A stretch of 64,000 nucleotides of DNA from the NCBI RefSeq assembly GCF_021497965.1, contig NZ_CP046525.1, positions 558,001 to 622,000 of the forward strand. Direction: 5' to 3'. The notes under the pieces are model-generated. The model made no database searches. It saw only the letters and a program-made list of their open reading frames with translations, and had not been told where the DNA came from. This document shows positions 8,113-18,137 of the stretch, piece after piece (within the stretch, counting starts at the first letter, position 1; the number at the start of each line of letters is the position of its first letter). The position numbers and the translations under genes were made by a program. The stretch comes from Streptococcus infantis. Its GTDB lineage: Bacteria > Bacillota > Bacilli > Lactobacillales > Streptococcaceae.

Positions 8113-9735
8113 ATGTCAAACGAAAATAATCATCAGCAGGCCCAGATGTTACGAGGGACTGCCTGGCTAACAGCAAGTAACTTTATCAGTCGCCTGCTCG
8201 GAGCTATTTACATTATTCCCTGGTATATCTGGATGGGTACTTATGCTGCAACGGCTAACGGCCTCTTTACCATGGGTTATAATATTTACGCCTGGTTCTT
8301 GTTGATTTCGACAGCAGGTATCCCGGTGGCTGTAGCTAAGCAGGTTGCTAAATACAATACCATGCAAGAAGAAGAGCATAGTTTTGCCCTGATTCGAAGT
8401 TTCTTGGGCTTTATGACTGTGCTAGGACTTGCCTTTGCCTTGATCTTATACCTCTTTGCACCTTGGTTGGCGGACCTTTCCGGAGTCGGTAAGGACTTAA
8501 TTCCAATTATGCAAAGTTTAGCGTGGGCGGTCTTGATTTTCCCATCTATGAGTGTTATCCGTGGATTTTTCCAAGGGATGAATAATCTCAAGCCTTATGC
8601 TATGAGCCAAATCGCTGAGCAGGTTATCCGTGTTATTTGGATGCTCTTAGCGACCTTTATCATCATGAAGCTAGGTTCAAAAGATTATCTATCAGCAGTT
8701 ACCCAATCTACCTTTGCAGCCTTTGTGGGAATGGTAGCTAGCTTCGCTGTCTTACTTTATTTCCTTTACAAGGAAGGGTTGCTTCAAAAAGTATTTGAAA
8801 CTCGAGATAAGATTGATAGTAAGAGTCTGCTGGTTGATACGATTAAGGAAGCTATTCCTTTTATCATAACAGGTTCAGCTATTCAACTTTTCCAAATCTT
8901 GGACCAAATGACCTTTATTAATAGCATGAAGTGGTTTACCAACTATAGTAATGAAGATTTGGTTGTCATGTTTTCTTATTTCTCTGCCAATCCTAATAAA
9001 ATCACCATGATTTTGATTTCCGTAGGAGTATCAATCGGTAGCGTTGGTTTGCCCCTCTTGACCGAGAACTATGTCAAGGGTGATTTACCAGCAGCTTCTC
9101 GGTTGGTGCAAGATAGTATTACCATGCTCTTCTTATTCCTACTACCTGCAACGGTTGGAGTAGTCATGGTAGGGGAACCCCTCTATACAGTCTTTTACGG
9201 TAAACCTGATAGTTTGGCTTTGGGATTGTTTGTCTTTGCAGTCTTGCAGTCAACAATCCTAGGTTTGTACATGGTCTTGTCTCCAATGCTTCAGGCTATG
9301 TTCCGTAACCGTAAGGCAGTTCTATATTTTATCTATGGTTCGCTTGCTAAGATCGTTTTACAAGTACCATCAATAGCGATTTTCCACAGTTATGGACCAT
9401 TAATTTCAACGACCATCGGTCTCATCATCCCAATTGTTTTAATGTACCGTGAAATCTGTCAGATTACAGGTGCTCGCCGAAAGATTATCTTGAAGAGAAC
9501 AATCTTAGTCACTATTTTAACTTTAGTCATGTTTATTCTGGTTGGATTCTTGCAATGGATTATCGGCTTTGTCTTCCAACCAACTGGACGCTTCTGGAGT
9601 TTCATCTATGTCGCTCTAATCGGTGTAATAGGTGGTGGGCTCTATGGAGTCATGAGTCTATATACTCGACTCTTGGATAAGGTTATTGGTCAGGCAAAAG
9701 CGGACCAGTTACGAGCGCGCTTAAAATTATCATAA
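8113..9735 (+). CDS. ytgP: MurJ/SpoVB-family lipid II flippase YtgP
   Basis: A multidrug/oligosaccharidyl-lipid/polysaccharide (MOP) exporter of 540 residues with about 14 membrane helices. YtgP is the streptococcal MurJ-type protein thought to flip lipid II across the membrane for peptidoglycan synthesis. The N-terminal segment LRGTAWLTASNFISRLLGAIYIIPW is typical, with helices visible as long hydrophobic runs to the C-terminus. I choose the ATG at 8113 because GAGGAAG lies just upstream; an ATG five codons earlier lacks a ribosome-binding site. Divergent from murE, which makes the cytoplasmic precursor of the same pathway. Confidence 0.9.
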   Translation: MSNENNHQQAQMLRGTAWLTASNFISRLLGAIYIIPWYIWMGTYAATANGLFTMGYNIYAWFLLISTAGIPVAVAKQVAKYNTMQEEEHSFALIRSFLGFMTVLGLAFALILYLFAPWLADLSGVGKDLIPIMQSLAWAVLIFPSMSVIRGFFQGMNNLKPYAMSQIAEQVIRVIWMLLATFIIMKLGSKDYLSAVTQSTFAAFVGMVASFAVLLYFLYKEGLLQKVFETRDKIDSKSLLVDTIKEAIPFIITGSAIQLFQILDQMTFINSMKWFTNYSNEDLVVMFSYFSANPNKITMILISVGVSIGSVGLPLLTENYVKGDLPAASRLVQDSITMLFLFLLPATVGVVMVGEPLYTVFYGKPDSLALGLFVFAVLQSTILGLYMVLSPMLQAMFRNRKAVLYFIYGSLAKIVLQVPSIAIFHSYGPLISTTIGLIIPIVLMYREICQITGARRKIILKRTILVTILTLVMFILVGFLQWIIGFVFQPTGRFWSFIYVALIGVIGGGLYGVMSLYTRLLDKVIGQAKADQLRARLKLS

Positions 9736-9862
9736 TATTTAATAAATAAAACGAACGATTTGAACTTTTTACGTAAAAAGGTCTAAATTGTTCTTTTTTT
9801 CTTGAAAAAATACAAAAAAATATAAAAAATGTAGAAAAAAATAAATTTTTAGAGCATAAGAC

Positions 9863-9891
9863 TTGACTAAAAAAAACAATAGCTGTATAAT
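9863..9891 (+). promoter_or_regulatory. aliB promoter
   Basis: TTGACT (9863-9868), 17-base spacer, TATAAT (9886-9891). The upstream 100 bases are very AT-rich with A tracts, suggesting an UP-element. Confidence 0.7.
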
Positions 9892-9923
9892 GATACAAAA
9901 ATTTAAATTTGGAGGTTCTGTTT

Positions 9924-11882
9924 ATGAAAAAGTCTAAGGCAAAATATCTGACGCTAGCAGGCGTTGCCCTAAGTGCCGGTCTGCTATTGGCGGCTTGTAG
10001 CAACTCAGCTAGTTCTACAAAGACATATAATTATGTATATGGTAATGACCCCTCAAGTCTTAACTATCTCCTAGAAAACCGTGCAACAACAGGTGATGTT
10101 GTGACAAACTTGGTTGATGGTTTGATGGAAAATGATCAATACGGGAACTACATTCCTTCATTGGCAGAAGATTGGACTGTTTCCAAAGATGGTTTGACTT
10201 ATACTTACAAACTTCGTAAGGACGCCAAATGGTATACAGCAGATGGTGAAGAGTATGCACCAGTGACAGCACAAGATTTTGTGACAGGATTGAAGTATGC
10301 TGCGGATAAAAATTCAGAAGCCTTGTATCTAGTGCAAGATTCTGTTGCTGGTTTGGCAGACTATGTTAGCGGAAAAACTACAGACTTTTCAACAGTTGGA
10401 GTAAAAGCTATTGACGACCAGACTGTTCAATATACTTTGACTCAACCAGAACCTTATTGGAATTCAAAAACAACTGCAACTATTCTGTTCCCAGTAAATT
10501 CTGATTTCTTGAACTCAAAAGGGGATGATTTTGGTAAGGTGGATCCAGCAAACATCTTGTATAATGGTCCATTTATTCTCAAATCATTCACTTCGAAATC
10601 TGTACTTGAATACAAGAAAAATCCAAACTATTGGGATGCAAAAAATGTATTTGTAGATGATGTCAAGTTGACTTACTATGATGGAAGCGACCAAGATGCG
10701 CTTGTTCGTAACTTTAGCGAAGGTGTCTATAGTTTTGCCCGTCTCTATCCAAATAGTTCAAGTTTTGCAGGTGTGCAAGAGAAATACAAGGATAATATCA
10801 TCTATAGTATGCAAACTGCGACTTCTTTCTACTTTAACTTTAACCTAGATAGAAAATCATATAACCATACATCAAAAACGACAGATGCTGAAAAGACAGC
10901 CCAACAAGAAGCAGTCTTAAACAAATCATTCCGTCAAGCCATTAACTTTGCCTATGACCGTACAGCTTATGGTGCTCAGTCACAAGGGGAAGAGGGAGCA
11001 ACAAAGATCATCAGAAATTTGCTCGTTCCACCTTCATTTGTAACACTTGATGGTAAAGATTTTGGTGATGTCGTAGCTTCTAAGATGGTTAACTACGGCC
11101 AAGTATGGAAAAATGTGAACTTTGCAGATGCACAAGATGCCTACTATAATGCTGATAAGGCTAAAGAAGCTTTTGCACAAGCCAAAAAAGAATTGGAAGC
11201 TAAAGGCGTACAATTCCCTATTCACCTAGACTTGCCAGTAGACCAATCATATAAGAAGGGTGTCCAAGAGGCAAGTTCCTTCAAACAATCTATCGAGTCT
11301 GTCTTGGGTGCAGATAATGTCGTCATCGATATTCAAATGTTGAGCACTGAAGAAATGGATAGCATCGGTTACCTTGCCAATACAGCGGCTCAAAAAGACT
11401 ATGACCTCTACAATGGTGGTTGGAGTCCTGACTACCAGGATCCATCAACCTATCTTGATACCCTTAACCTTACAAATGGTGGTTCATTGCAAAACCTTGG
11501 CTTAGAACCTGGTGAAAGTAATGCTAAAGCAACTGCGGTTGGCTTGGATACCTACACTAAGATGCTAGAAGAAGCCAATGCTGAACAAGATTTGAACAAA
11601 CGTTATGACAAATACGCTGAAGCACAAGCTTGGTTAGTGGATAGCTCTCTCACGCTTCCAAGCGTATCTCTTGGTGGAACACCAGGAATCAGAAAAACAG
11701 TTCCATTCTCTGCTGCTTTCTCTCAAGCGGGTAACAAGGGTGTTGAGTCTTACAAATACGTTAAGTTACAAGATAAGATTGTGACAACAGCTGAGTATGA
11801 AGAAGCTAGACAAAAATGGCTGAAAGAAAAAGAAGAATCTAATAAAAAAGCCCAAGAAGAATTAGCAAAACACGTTAAATAA
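9924..11882 (+). CDS. aliB: Oligopeptide-binding lipoprotein AliB-like
   Basis: A surface lipoprotein that binds oligopeptides for an Ami/Opp-type ABC importer. The 652 residues begin with a lipoprotein signal (MKKSKAKYLTLAGVALSAG) and lipobox LLLAAC, with the lipidated cysteine at residue 25. The body is a family 5 solute-binding protein (YVYGNDPSSLNYL, then GLMENDQYGNYIPSLAEDW and NGGWSPDYQDPSTYLD). No permease or ATPase genes adjoin it, as in pneumococcus, where AliB uses the distant Ami permease. GGAGG lies eight bases before the chosen ATG; a start five codons earlier would bury that site. Confidence 0.92.
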   Translation: MKKSKAKYLTLAGVALSAGLLLAACSNSASSTKTYNYVYGNDPSSLNYLLENRATTGDVVTNLVDGLMENDQYGNYIPSLAEDWTVSKDGLTYTYKLRKDAKWYTADGEEYAPVTAQDFVTGLKYAADKNSEALYLVQDSVAGLADYVSGKTTDFSTVGVKAIDDQTVQYTLTQPEPYWNSKTTATILFPVNSDFLNSKGDDFGKVDPANILYNGPFILKSFTSKSVLEYKKNPNYWDAKNVFVDDVKLTYYDGSDQDALVRNFSEGVYSFARLYPNSSSFAGVQEKYKDNIIYSMQTATSFYFNFNLDRKSYNHTSKTTDAEKTAQQEAVLNKSFRQAINFAYDRTAYGAQSQGEEGATKIIRNLLVPPSFVTLDGKDFGDVVASKMVNYGQVWKNVNFADAQDAYYNADKAKEAFAQAKKELEAKGVQFPIHLDLPVDQSYKKGVQEASSFKQSIESVLGADNVVIDIQMLSTEEMDSIGYLANTAAQKDYDLYNGGWSPDYQDPSTYLDTLNLTNGGSLQNLGLEPGESNAKATAVGLDTYTKMLEEANAEQDLNKRYDKYAEAQAWLVDSSLTLPSVSLGGTPGIRKTVPFSAAFSQAGNKGVESYKYVKLQDKIVTTAEYEEARQKWLKEKEESNKKAQEELAKHVK

Positions 11883-11900
11883 TCAGTCTATTCAACAGGA

Positions 11901-11934
11901 AAAACGATAGTTTCTCAGGAAGCTATCGTTTTTA
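11901..11934 (+). terminator. aliB terminator
   Basis: AAAACGATAG and CTATCGTTTT form the stem, with TTC/GAA extending it around a TCAG-containing loop and T residues after. It lies 19 bases after the stop. Confidence 0.85.
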
Positions 11935-12027
11935 TATAGTTTGAAACTATAACTAGCTCTTGAAAACAAGAAAACGAAGGATACAAAATAAGTGGTACAA
12001 TAGTTACTATAGATTTGGAGGTATTGT

Positions 12028-13122
12028 ATGAGTAAATCATTTCACATTAACACAATTTTAGCACAAGCAGGTATCAAGTCTGATGAGGCAACAGGAGCTT
12101 TGGTAACCCCAATTCACTTTTCAACGACTTATCAGCATCCAGAATTTGGTCAATCCACTGGATTTGACTATACTCGCACTAAAAACCCAACTCGTAGTAA
12201 GGCAGAGGAAGTCTTGGCAGCTATTGAATCAGCCAAGTATGCTTTAGCGACTAGTTCAGGTATGTCTGCCATTGTACTTGCCTTTAGTGTCTTCCCAGTA
12301 GGAAGCAAGGTTTTGGCTGTCCGTGACCTTTACGGTGGTTCTTTCCGCTGGTTCAATCAAGTGGAACAGGAAGGTCGCTTCCATTTTACCTATGCAAACA
12401 CAGAAGAAGAGTTGATTGCTGAGCTAGAAAAGGATGTGGATGTACTCTATATTGAAACACCAACCAACCCTTTGATGTTGGAATTTGATATTGAAAAATT
12501 GTCAACATTAGCTCATGCTAAGGGTGCTAAAGTTGTCGTGGACAATACCTTCTACAGTCCAATCTATCAACGTCCAATTGAATACGGGGCAGATATCGTC
12601 CTTCATTCAGCGACAAAATACCTTGCAGGACATAATGATGTTCTAGCTGGTGTAGTTGTGACAGATAGTGCTGATTTATACGAAAAACTCTTTTACAATC
12701 TCAACACGACAGGGGCTGTTTTATCACCATTTGATAGTTATCAATTGATTCGTGGGCTTAAAACTTTGTCACTTCGTATGGAGCGCTCAACAGCCAATGC
12801 TCAAGAAATCGTAGCCTTTCTAGAACAATCGCCTGCTGTCAAAGAAGTCTTGTATACAGGACGTGGGGGGATGATTTCATTTAAAGTAGCAGATGAGAAG
12901 CGTATTCCTCATATCTTAAATACCTTGAAAGTATTCTCTTTTGCTGAAAGTTTAGGTGGGGTTGAAAGTCTGATTACATACCCAACTACTCAAACCCATG
13001 CTGACATTCCTGCAAAGGTTCGTCATTCTTATGGTCTAACAGACGATCTCTTGCGCTTGTCTATTGGTATTGAGGATGTTAGAGATTTGATTGAAGACTT
13101 GCGTCAAGCCTTGGAAGGATGA
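12028..13122 (+). CDS. metB: Cystathionine gamma-synthase-type PLP enzyme
   Basis: A Cys/Met-metabolism PLP enzyme of 364 residues. It should form cystathionine or homocysteine from an activated homoserine. Visible motifs: the substrate-side segment STTYQHPEFGQSTGFDYTRTKNPTR, the cofactor region ATSSGMSAI, YIETPTNPLM, and the PLP lysine in LHSATKYLAGHNDVLAG. Family members also include cystathionine gamma-lyases, and sequence reading alone cannot decide the acyl donor. GGAGG precedes the ATG, and an extended -10 (TGGTACAAT) lies at 11993-12001. It is followed after seven bases by patB, which would use its product. Confidence 0.85.
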   Translation: MSKSFHINTILAQAGIKSDEATGALVTPIHFSTTYQHPEFGQSTGFDYTRTKNPTRSKAEEVLAAIESAKYALATSSGMSAIVLAFSVFPVGSKVLAVRDLYGGSFRWFNQVEQEGRFHFTYANTEEELIAELEKDVDVLYIETPTNPLMLEFDIEKLSTLAHAKGAKVVVDNTFYSPIYQRPIEYGADIVLHSATKYLAGHNDVLAGVVVTDSADLYEKLFYNLNTTGAVLSPFDSYQLIRGLKTLSLRMERSTANAQEIVAFLEQSPAVKEVLYTGRGGMISFKVADEKRIPHILNTLKVFSFAESLGGVESLITYPTTQTHADIPAKVRHSYGLTDDLLRLSIGIEDVRDLIEDLRQALEG

Positions 13123-13129
13123 TAAAACT

Positions 13130-14296
13130 ATGGGAAAATATGATTTTACGACCTTGCCCAATCGTTTTGGACATCATACCTACAAATGGAAAGAAGCAGA
13201 GAATGACCGAGAAGTATTGCCAGCCTGGATTGCTGATATGGACTTTGAAGTGTTACCTGAGATTCGTCAGACTGTTCATGACTACGCTGAGCAATTAGTC
13301 TATGGCTATACCTATGCTAGTGATGGGTTGATTGAAGCTGTTCAAAACTGGGAGGAAAAACATCATGGATATCGCTTTGATAAGGATGCTCTAGTCTTTA
13401 TCGAAGGAGTAGTACCTGCCATTTCAACAGCCATTCAAGCTTTCACCAAGGAAGGTGAAGCAGTCCTCATTAACACACCGGTTTATCCTCCTTTTGCTCG
13501 CAGTATTAAGCTCAATAATCGTAGACTAATCACCAACTCTCTAGTAGAAAAAGACGGACTTTTTGAAATTGACTTTGATCAATTGGAGAAAGATTTTGTC
13601 GAAGAGGAAGTGAAACTCTATGTTCTCTGCAATCCTCATAATCCTGGTGGACGTGTTTGGGAGAAGGAAGTCTTAGAGAAGATTGGACAACTGTGTCAAA
13701 AACATGGAGTCTTGCTAGTTTCAGATGAGATTCACCAAGACTTGGCCTTGTTTGGACATAAACACCAGTCATTCAACACGGTAAATAAAGACTTCAAAGA
13801 ATTTTCACTGATTTTAAGTAGTGCTACCAAAACTTTCAATATTGCAGGAACCAAGAATTCCTACGCTATTATCGAAAATCCTAAGTTGAGACTTGCTTTC
13901 CAAAAACGCCAGCTTGCGAATAATCAACATGAAATTTCAGGATTAGGATACTTAGCAACAGAAGCTGCCTATCGCTATGGTGAAGATTGGTTGACAGAAC
14001 TCAAAGAACTAATCGAGAAGCACATTAATTATGTAGTCGATTTGTTTGGTAAAGAAACTAAAATCAAGGTCATGAAACCTCAAGGGACCTATCTTATTTG
14101 GCTTGATTTTTCAGCCTATGATATTAGCGATGAAGAACTAAGAAAACTCTTGAGAGACGAAGCCAAGGTTATCCTGAATAGGGGCTTGGACTTTGGTGAG
14201 GAAGGAGCCCTTCACGCTCGCTTGAATGTAGCCATGCCGACATCTGTGTTGGAAGAAGTTTGCCAACGAATCATTGCCACTTTTTCAAATCATTAA
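13130..14296 (+). CDS. patB: MalY/PatB-type cystathionine beta-lyase (aminotransferase fold)
   Basis: A class I/II aminotransferase-fold C-S lyase of 388 residues, predicted to cleave cystathionine to homocysteine, pyruvate and ammonia. The MalY/PatB signature is clear: FDFTTLPNR-like start, LPAWIADMDFEVLPEI, YGYTYASDGL, LCNPHNPGGRVW, and the PLP lysine in SSATKTFNIAGTKNSYAII. I choose the ATG at 13130, seven bases after the metB stop; the frame extends 13 residues upstream but only through metB. With metB it forms a transsulfuration operon that ends in a hairpin terminator at 14301-14337. Confidence 0.88.
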   Translation: MGKYDFTTLPNRFGHHTYKWKEAENDREVLPAWIADMDFEVLPEIRQTVHDYAEQLVYGYTYASDGLIEAVQNWEEKHHGYRFDKDALVFIEGVVPAISTAIQAFTKEGEAVLINTPVYPPFARSIKLNNRRLITNSLVEKDGLFEIDFDQLEKDFVEEEVKLYVLCNPHNPGGRVWEKEVLEKIGQLCQKHGVLLVSDEIHQDLALFGHKHQSFNTVNKDFKEFSLILSSATKTFNIAGTKNSYAIIENPKLRLAFQKRQLANNQHEISGLGYLATEAAYRYGEDWLTELKELIEKHINYVVDLFGKETKIKVMKPQGTYLIWLDFSAYDISDEELRKLLRDEAKVILNRGLDFGEEGALHARLNVAMPTSVLEEVCQRIIATFSNH

Positions 14297-14300
14297 AAAC

Positions 14301-14339
14301 TAGCCTTTTAGGAGAAAAGTCTTCCTAGAAGGCTATTTT
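14301..14339 (+). terminator. metB-patB terminator
   Basis: TAGCCTT-T-TAGGA pairs with TCCTA-G-AAGGCTA around a GAAAAGTCT loop, then ATTTTC. It begins four bases after the stop. Confidence 0.75.
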
Positions 14340-14387
14340 CATAGGCAGAAATATGGTATAATTAAGAGATAAAGTAAAGGGGAAACT

Positions 14388-17300
14388 ATGGCTAAATTGA
14401 TTCCAGGAAAGCTTCGAATGGAGGGAGTAGAACTCTACGAAACTGGTCAGATTGAAATCATCAAAAAACAAGACCATCGCATCTATGCGCGTGTAGCGGA
14501 TGAAGAAATTCGCTATAGTTTGGATGACGATTTGATTTTTTGTACCTGTGCTTTTTTCAAAAAAAGAGGTTACTGTGTTCACTTAGCAGCTCTAGAATAT
14601 TACTTGAAAAATGAACAACTAGGACAAGAAATCTTGCTCAATCTGGAGGCTAATCAGGAAGAAAAGGAAACTGTTGAGACACAAGTGACTTTCGGAGGAG
14701 AATTCTTAAAGTCTATCCAAGCACCTAGTCAGTCTGACCTCTATCAACTTTCTGCTCAGGGGCAGGTAGAAGCAGGAACTAATCGTATTATCTGGACCTT
14801 AAGAATTGGTCTTTCTAAGCAAGAAAAGTTTTATGTGATTAGGGATATCCCTCTTTTCTTAAAAGTCATAGAGTTTTCCAAACCTTACATGATAGGGAAG
14901 CATTATGAGTCTTCATTAAAACTTGAACAATTTGATAAAGCCAGTCAAGAAGTTTTGAATTTCTTATTAGGTTTGGTTGAAGAGAAGATTGACTACAATA
15001 TTTTTTTTCCAAATCAAGGGCGACATCTCTATTTCCCTAAAACCTTTTTTGAGCAGGGGGCTAGTCTACTGATGGGCTTAGATGCCTTTCAGTTTGACCA
15101 CCAACTTTCGAGTTATCATCATCTTCTCTTCCAAGACTTTGATGGCCAAACAGGTTTATTTTCATTTAGAATTGAAGAAAAATCCAACTATTTTGAAATG
15201 GAAATTTTCGAACAGGCAGGGCTTAATTTCTTTTACAGAGGACAAGTATTATTCTCCAAGGGGAATTTTTTCCTGATGACGAAAAAACAGGCTAGTTTAT
15301 TAGATGCTCTTAGAAAAGTTCCTTTAGATCATAGTGGTAGGAAGATTTTACAGTTTGATAGTAGTGATCGAGATCTCTTAGCTTCGACCTTGTCCCAGTT
15401 TAAAGAGCTCGGAAAAGTAGAGGCTCCTGAGTCGCTTCAAATTCAATCTTTCCGCCCGTCTTTCTACATGGAACGAGAAGAGGATGGTTCTATTCGTTTG
15501 GATATGCAGTTTCAGTATGAGAAATACCTAGTAACCAATCGCAATGAACTAGAGAACCTCCCTTTTGCGAGTGATATTCAACTAGAAAAACAGATTTTTC
15601 AGTTGGCTTTATCTGCTGGATTTGAAGCGGATTTTCGCTCATGGCGTCAAAGTTTGAAAGCTGATGCAGTTCATACTTTCTTTCAGGAAATTTTGCCAGC
15701 CTTTGCGGTGCTTGGAGAATTAAAGATTTCTGAGAGTTTGCAGGAGCTTTATCGAGTTCAGAAACCTCAAGTCCACATCTCGTCCAAGGGAAGTCTTCTA
15801 GAAATTCAATTTGATTTTCAGGATATAGATCAAGAAGAAATCAATCGAGCGATGAAGGCTCTGGTTGCCAAACAGGACTATTATATTAGCTCGTCTAATC
15901 AGGTCTATTATTTTGATGAACAGACAAAAGGCATTCGACAAGATTTAGAGGATTTGGGGATTGACGAGATGGAGAGTGATACTTTCCATGCACGGAAATC
16001 TTTGGCTTATACCCTTTCTCATCTTTTTAAGGATCAAGACCAAGTAACATTTACCGAAGAATTTAAGCATTTTGCACACGATTTGACGCATCCAGAGGAT
16101 TTTCCGATGACACCTCTAAATATAAAAGCTGATCTCAGAGATTATCAGAAAAAGGGGATTCAATGGCTTCAAATGCTTCACCATTATGGATTTGGTGGGA
16201 TTTTAGCGGATGATATGGGACTTGGTAAGACCTTGCAAGCTATTGCCTTTCTGAGTAGCCAGCTTCAGGAGAATAGCCGTGTCTTGATTCTTGCTCCATC
16301 GGGTCTCATCTATAATTGGGCCGATGAGTTTCAAAAATTTGCACCAAATTTGGATGTAGTTGTTGTGCATGGATTGAAGCCTTATCGCGAGACTATTTTA
16401 GCAGAAAAACATCAGATTTATGTGACTAGTTATGCTACTTTCAGGCAAGATAGCGAGATTTATCAGGATTTATCTTTTGACTTTCTATTTCTAGATGAAG
16501 CCCAGGTGATGAAAAATGCCCAGACTAAAATTGCGAAAACGTTGAGAAAGTTTGTGGTACCATCAGTTTTTGCTCTATCTGGAACACCGATTGAAAATAA
16601 CATTGGCGAATTGTGGTCTATTTTTCAAATAGTCTTGCCAGGACTTTTACCAGCAAAAAAAGACTTTATGAAATTACCGGCTGAGAGAGTGGCTCAGTTT
16701 ATCAAACCATTTGTCATGCGTCGTAAAAAAGAAGAAGTCCTAACTGAATTGCCTGACCTGATAGAAGTCGTTTATAAAAATGAACTGGAAGATCAGCAAA
16801 AGGCCATCTATCTAGCTCAACTGCAACAGATGCAAGAACGTATAGAGCATGTGACAGCTGCAGAATTTCAACGAAATCGTGTCGAAATTTTAACAGGCCT
16901 CATGCGTCTCCGCCAGATTTGTGATACTCCAGCCTTATTTATAGAGGATTACAAGGGAGATAGCGGGAAACTTGATAGTTTACGAGATTTGCTGAGTCAG
17001 ATTGCTGAAGGAAATCATCGTGTACTTATCTTCTCTCAATTTAGGGGAATGTTGGACCGCATAGAAGAGGAGTTGCCACAGCTTGGCTTGACATCTTTTA
17101 AAATTACAGGTTCAACTCCTTCACAGGACCGCCAAGAAATGACCAAGGCCTTTAACCAAGGAGAGCGCGATGTATTTTTGATTTCTCTAAAAGCTGGTGG
17201 AGTTGGTCTCAATCTTACTGGTGCTGACACAGTTATTCTGGTCGACTTATGGTGGAATCCAGCAGTCGAATCACAGGCTATTGGTAGGGCTCATCGCATG

Positions 17301-17486
17301 GGACAAGAACAAGCTGTTGAAGTTTATCGCCTAGTAACTCGTGGAACAATCGAAGAGAAAATTCAAGAGTTACAGGAAGAGAAAAAAAATCTGGTTTCAG
17401 AAGTCTTAGACGGAACAGAATCTCGTGGTAGTCTGACACTTACTGAAATTCAAGAAATATTAGGAATTTCACAAGTCAGGACTTGA
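14388..17486 (+). CDS. SWIM-domain SNF2-family helicase
   Basis: A 1032-residue DNA-dependent ATPase/translocase of the Swi2/Snf2 (HepA/RapA-like) family. The N-terminus has a SWIM zinc finger (CTCAFFKKRGYCVH, CxC-x8-CxH). The helicase core lies at about 575-1020: Walker A DDMGLGKTLQ, DEAQ box FLDEAQVMKN, motif III ALSGTPIENN, motif V LKAGGVGLNLTGAD and motif VI QAIGRAHRMGQ. Residues 100-560 are poorly conserved. The biological role is not established. An extended -10 (TGGTATAAT, 14354-14362) and AAAGGGG ribosome-binding site precede the ATG. Confidence 0.92.
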   Translation: MAKLIPGKLRMEGVELYETGQIEIIKKQDHRIYARVADEEIRYSLDDDLIFCTCAFFKKRGYCVHLAALEYYLKNEQLGQEILLNLEANQEEKETVETQVTFGGEFLKSIQAPSQSDLYQLSAQGQVEAGTNRIIWTLRIGLSKQEKFYVIRDIPLFLKVIEFSKPYMIGKHYESSLKLEQFDKASQEVLNFLLGLVEEKIDYNIFFPNQGRHLYFPKTFFEQGASLLMGLDAFQFDHQLSSYHHLLFQDFDGQTGLFSFRIEEKSNYFEMEIFEQAGLNFFYRGQVLFSKGNFFLMTKKQASLLDALRKVPLDHSGRKILQFDSSDRDLLASTLSQFKELGKVEAPESLQIQSFRPSFYMEREEDGSIRLDMQFQYEKYLVTNRNELENLPFASDIQLEKQIFQLALSAGFEADFRSWRQSLKADAVHTFFQEILPAFAVLGELKISESLQELYRVQKPQVHISSKGSLLEIQFDFQDIDQEEINRAMKALVAKQDYYISSSNQVYYFDEQTKGIRQDLEDLGIDEMESDTFHARKSLAYTLSHLFKDQDQVTFTEEFKHFAHDLTHPEDFPMTPLNIKADLRDYQKKGIQWLQMLHHYGFGGILADDMGLGKTLQAIAFLSSQLQENSRVLILAPSGLIYNWADEFQKFAPNLDVVVVHGLKPYRETILAEKHQIYVTSYATFRQDSEIYQDLSFDFLFLDEAQVMKNAQTKIAKTLRKFVVPSVFALSGTPIENNIGELWSIFQIVLPGLLPAKKDFMKLPAERVAQFIKPFVMRRKKEEVLTELPDLIEVVYKNELEDQQKAIYLAQLQQMQERIEHVTAAEFQRNRVEILTGLMRLRQICDTPALFIEDYKGDSGKLDSLRDLLSQIAEGNHRVLIFSQFRGMLDRIEEELPQLGLTSFKITGSTPSQDRQEMTKAFNQGERDVFLISLKAGGVGLNLTGADTVILVDLWWNPAVESQAIGRAHRMGQEQAVEVYRLVTRGTIEEKIQELQEEKKNLVSEVLDGTESRGSLTLTEIQEILGISQVRT

Positions 17487-17510
17487 AAAATCAAGACTTT
17501 ACGCTATAAT
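17483..17510 (+). promoter_or_regulatory. Promoter for the 17533 gene and murC
   Basis: TTGAAA (17483-17488), 16-base spacer, TATAAT (17505-17510). The -35 overlaps the end of the helicase gene. Confidence 0.55.
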
Positions 17511-17532
17511 GGAGTATTGAAAGGAAATAAAA

Positions 17533-18126
17533 ATGAAGCAAGAACGATTTCCAATAGTGTCAGATGATGAGATCATGCTGACAGAGATGCCATTTATGAA
17601 TTTATATGATGAGTCGGATTTGATTAGTAATATTAAAGGGGACTACCAAGATAAAAACTACTTGGAATGGTCGCCAATTACTACTGAAAAAAAGTCACCG
17701 ACTAAGGCGCCAGAGAAACTGACTGAGCAAAAGGAAAAATCTTACGCTGAACTTGCTCGTGAGGAAGCTAGAGCTGATTTGAAACGTAAACGTTCAGCAA
17801 AGTATTTGACGCAAGATGTTAGTTTTGCAAAACGTCATAAACCTTCAAATACTGTAGTAAGACAGGCGAACCAGCCGACAGCTCCTTTTCAAAAGGAAAA
17901 TCCTGGTGAGCTTACAAAATATAGTGATAAACTAACTCAGCGCCATTATATTTTGGCGGAAATGGCTCCTCAGATACAGCAAACTACCAAAGAACAGCAT
18001 CTGGGACCAAAGAAAAATAACTATGATTTTCTAAAGAAAAGCCAAATCTATAACAAGAAAGAAAATCAAACAGAAAAAGAACGTAAAATTGCTCAAGAAT
18101 TAAACTTGACAACTATGACAGAGTAA
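17533..18126 (+). CDS. Conserved hypothetical protein upstream of murC
   Basis: A 197-residue protein of unknown function. It is strongly charged and low in hydrophobic residues, with no signal peptide or membrane helix. The first 50 residues are acidic ([21 protein letters not shown]); the rest is Lys/Glu/Gln-rich ([43 protein letters not shown]), likely disordered or coiled. It sits 11 bases before murC with its own promoter, so it shares the murC transcript. A role tied to cell division or wall synthesis is a guess from position only. Confidence 0.75.
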   Translation: MKQERFPIVSDDEIMLTEMPFMNLYDESDLISNIKGDYQDKNYLEWSPITTEKKSPTKAPEKLTEQKEKSYAELAREEARADLKRKRSAKYLTQDVSFAKRHKPSNTVVRQANQPTAPFQKENPGELTKYSDKLTQRHYILAEMAPQIQQTTKEQHLGPKKNNYDFLKKSQIYNKKENQTEKERKIAQELNLTTMTE

Positions 18127-18137
18127 AGGGGAAAAAG

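Noticed and set aside
9736-9908. Possible small RNA upstream of aliB
   Set aside because: Only A/T tracts, no hairpin with T tract beyond the aliB promoter.
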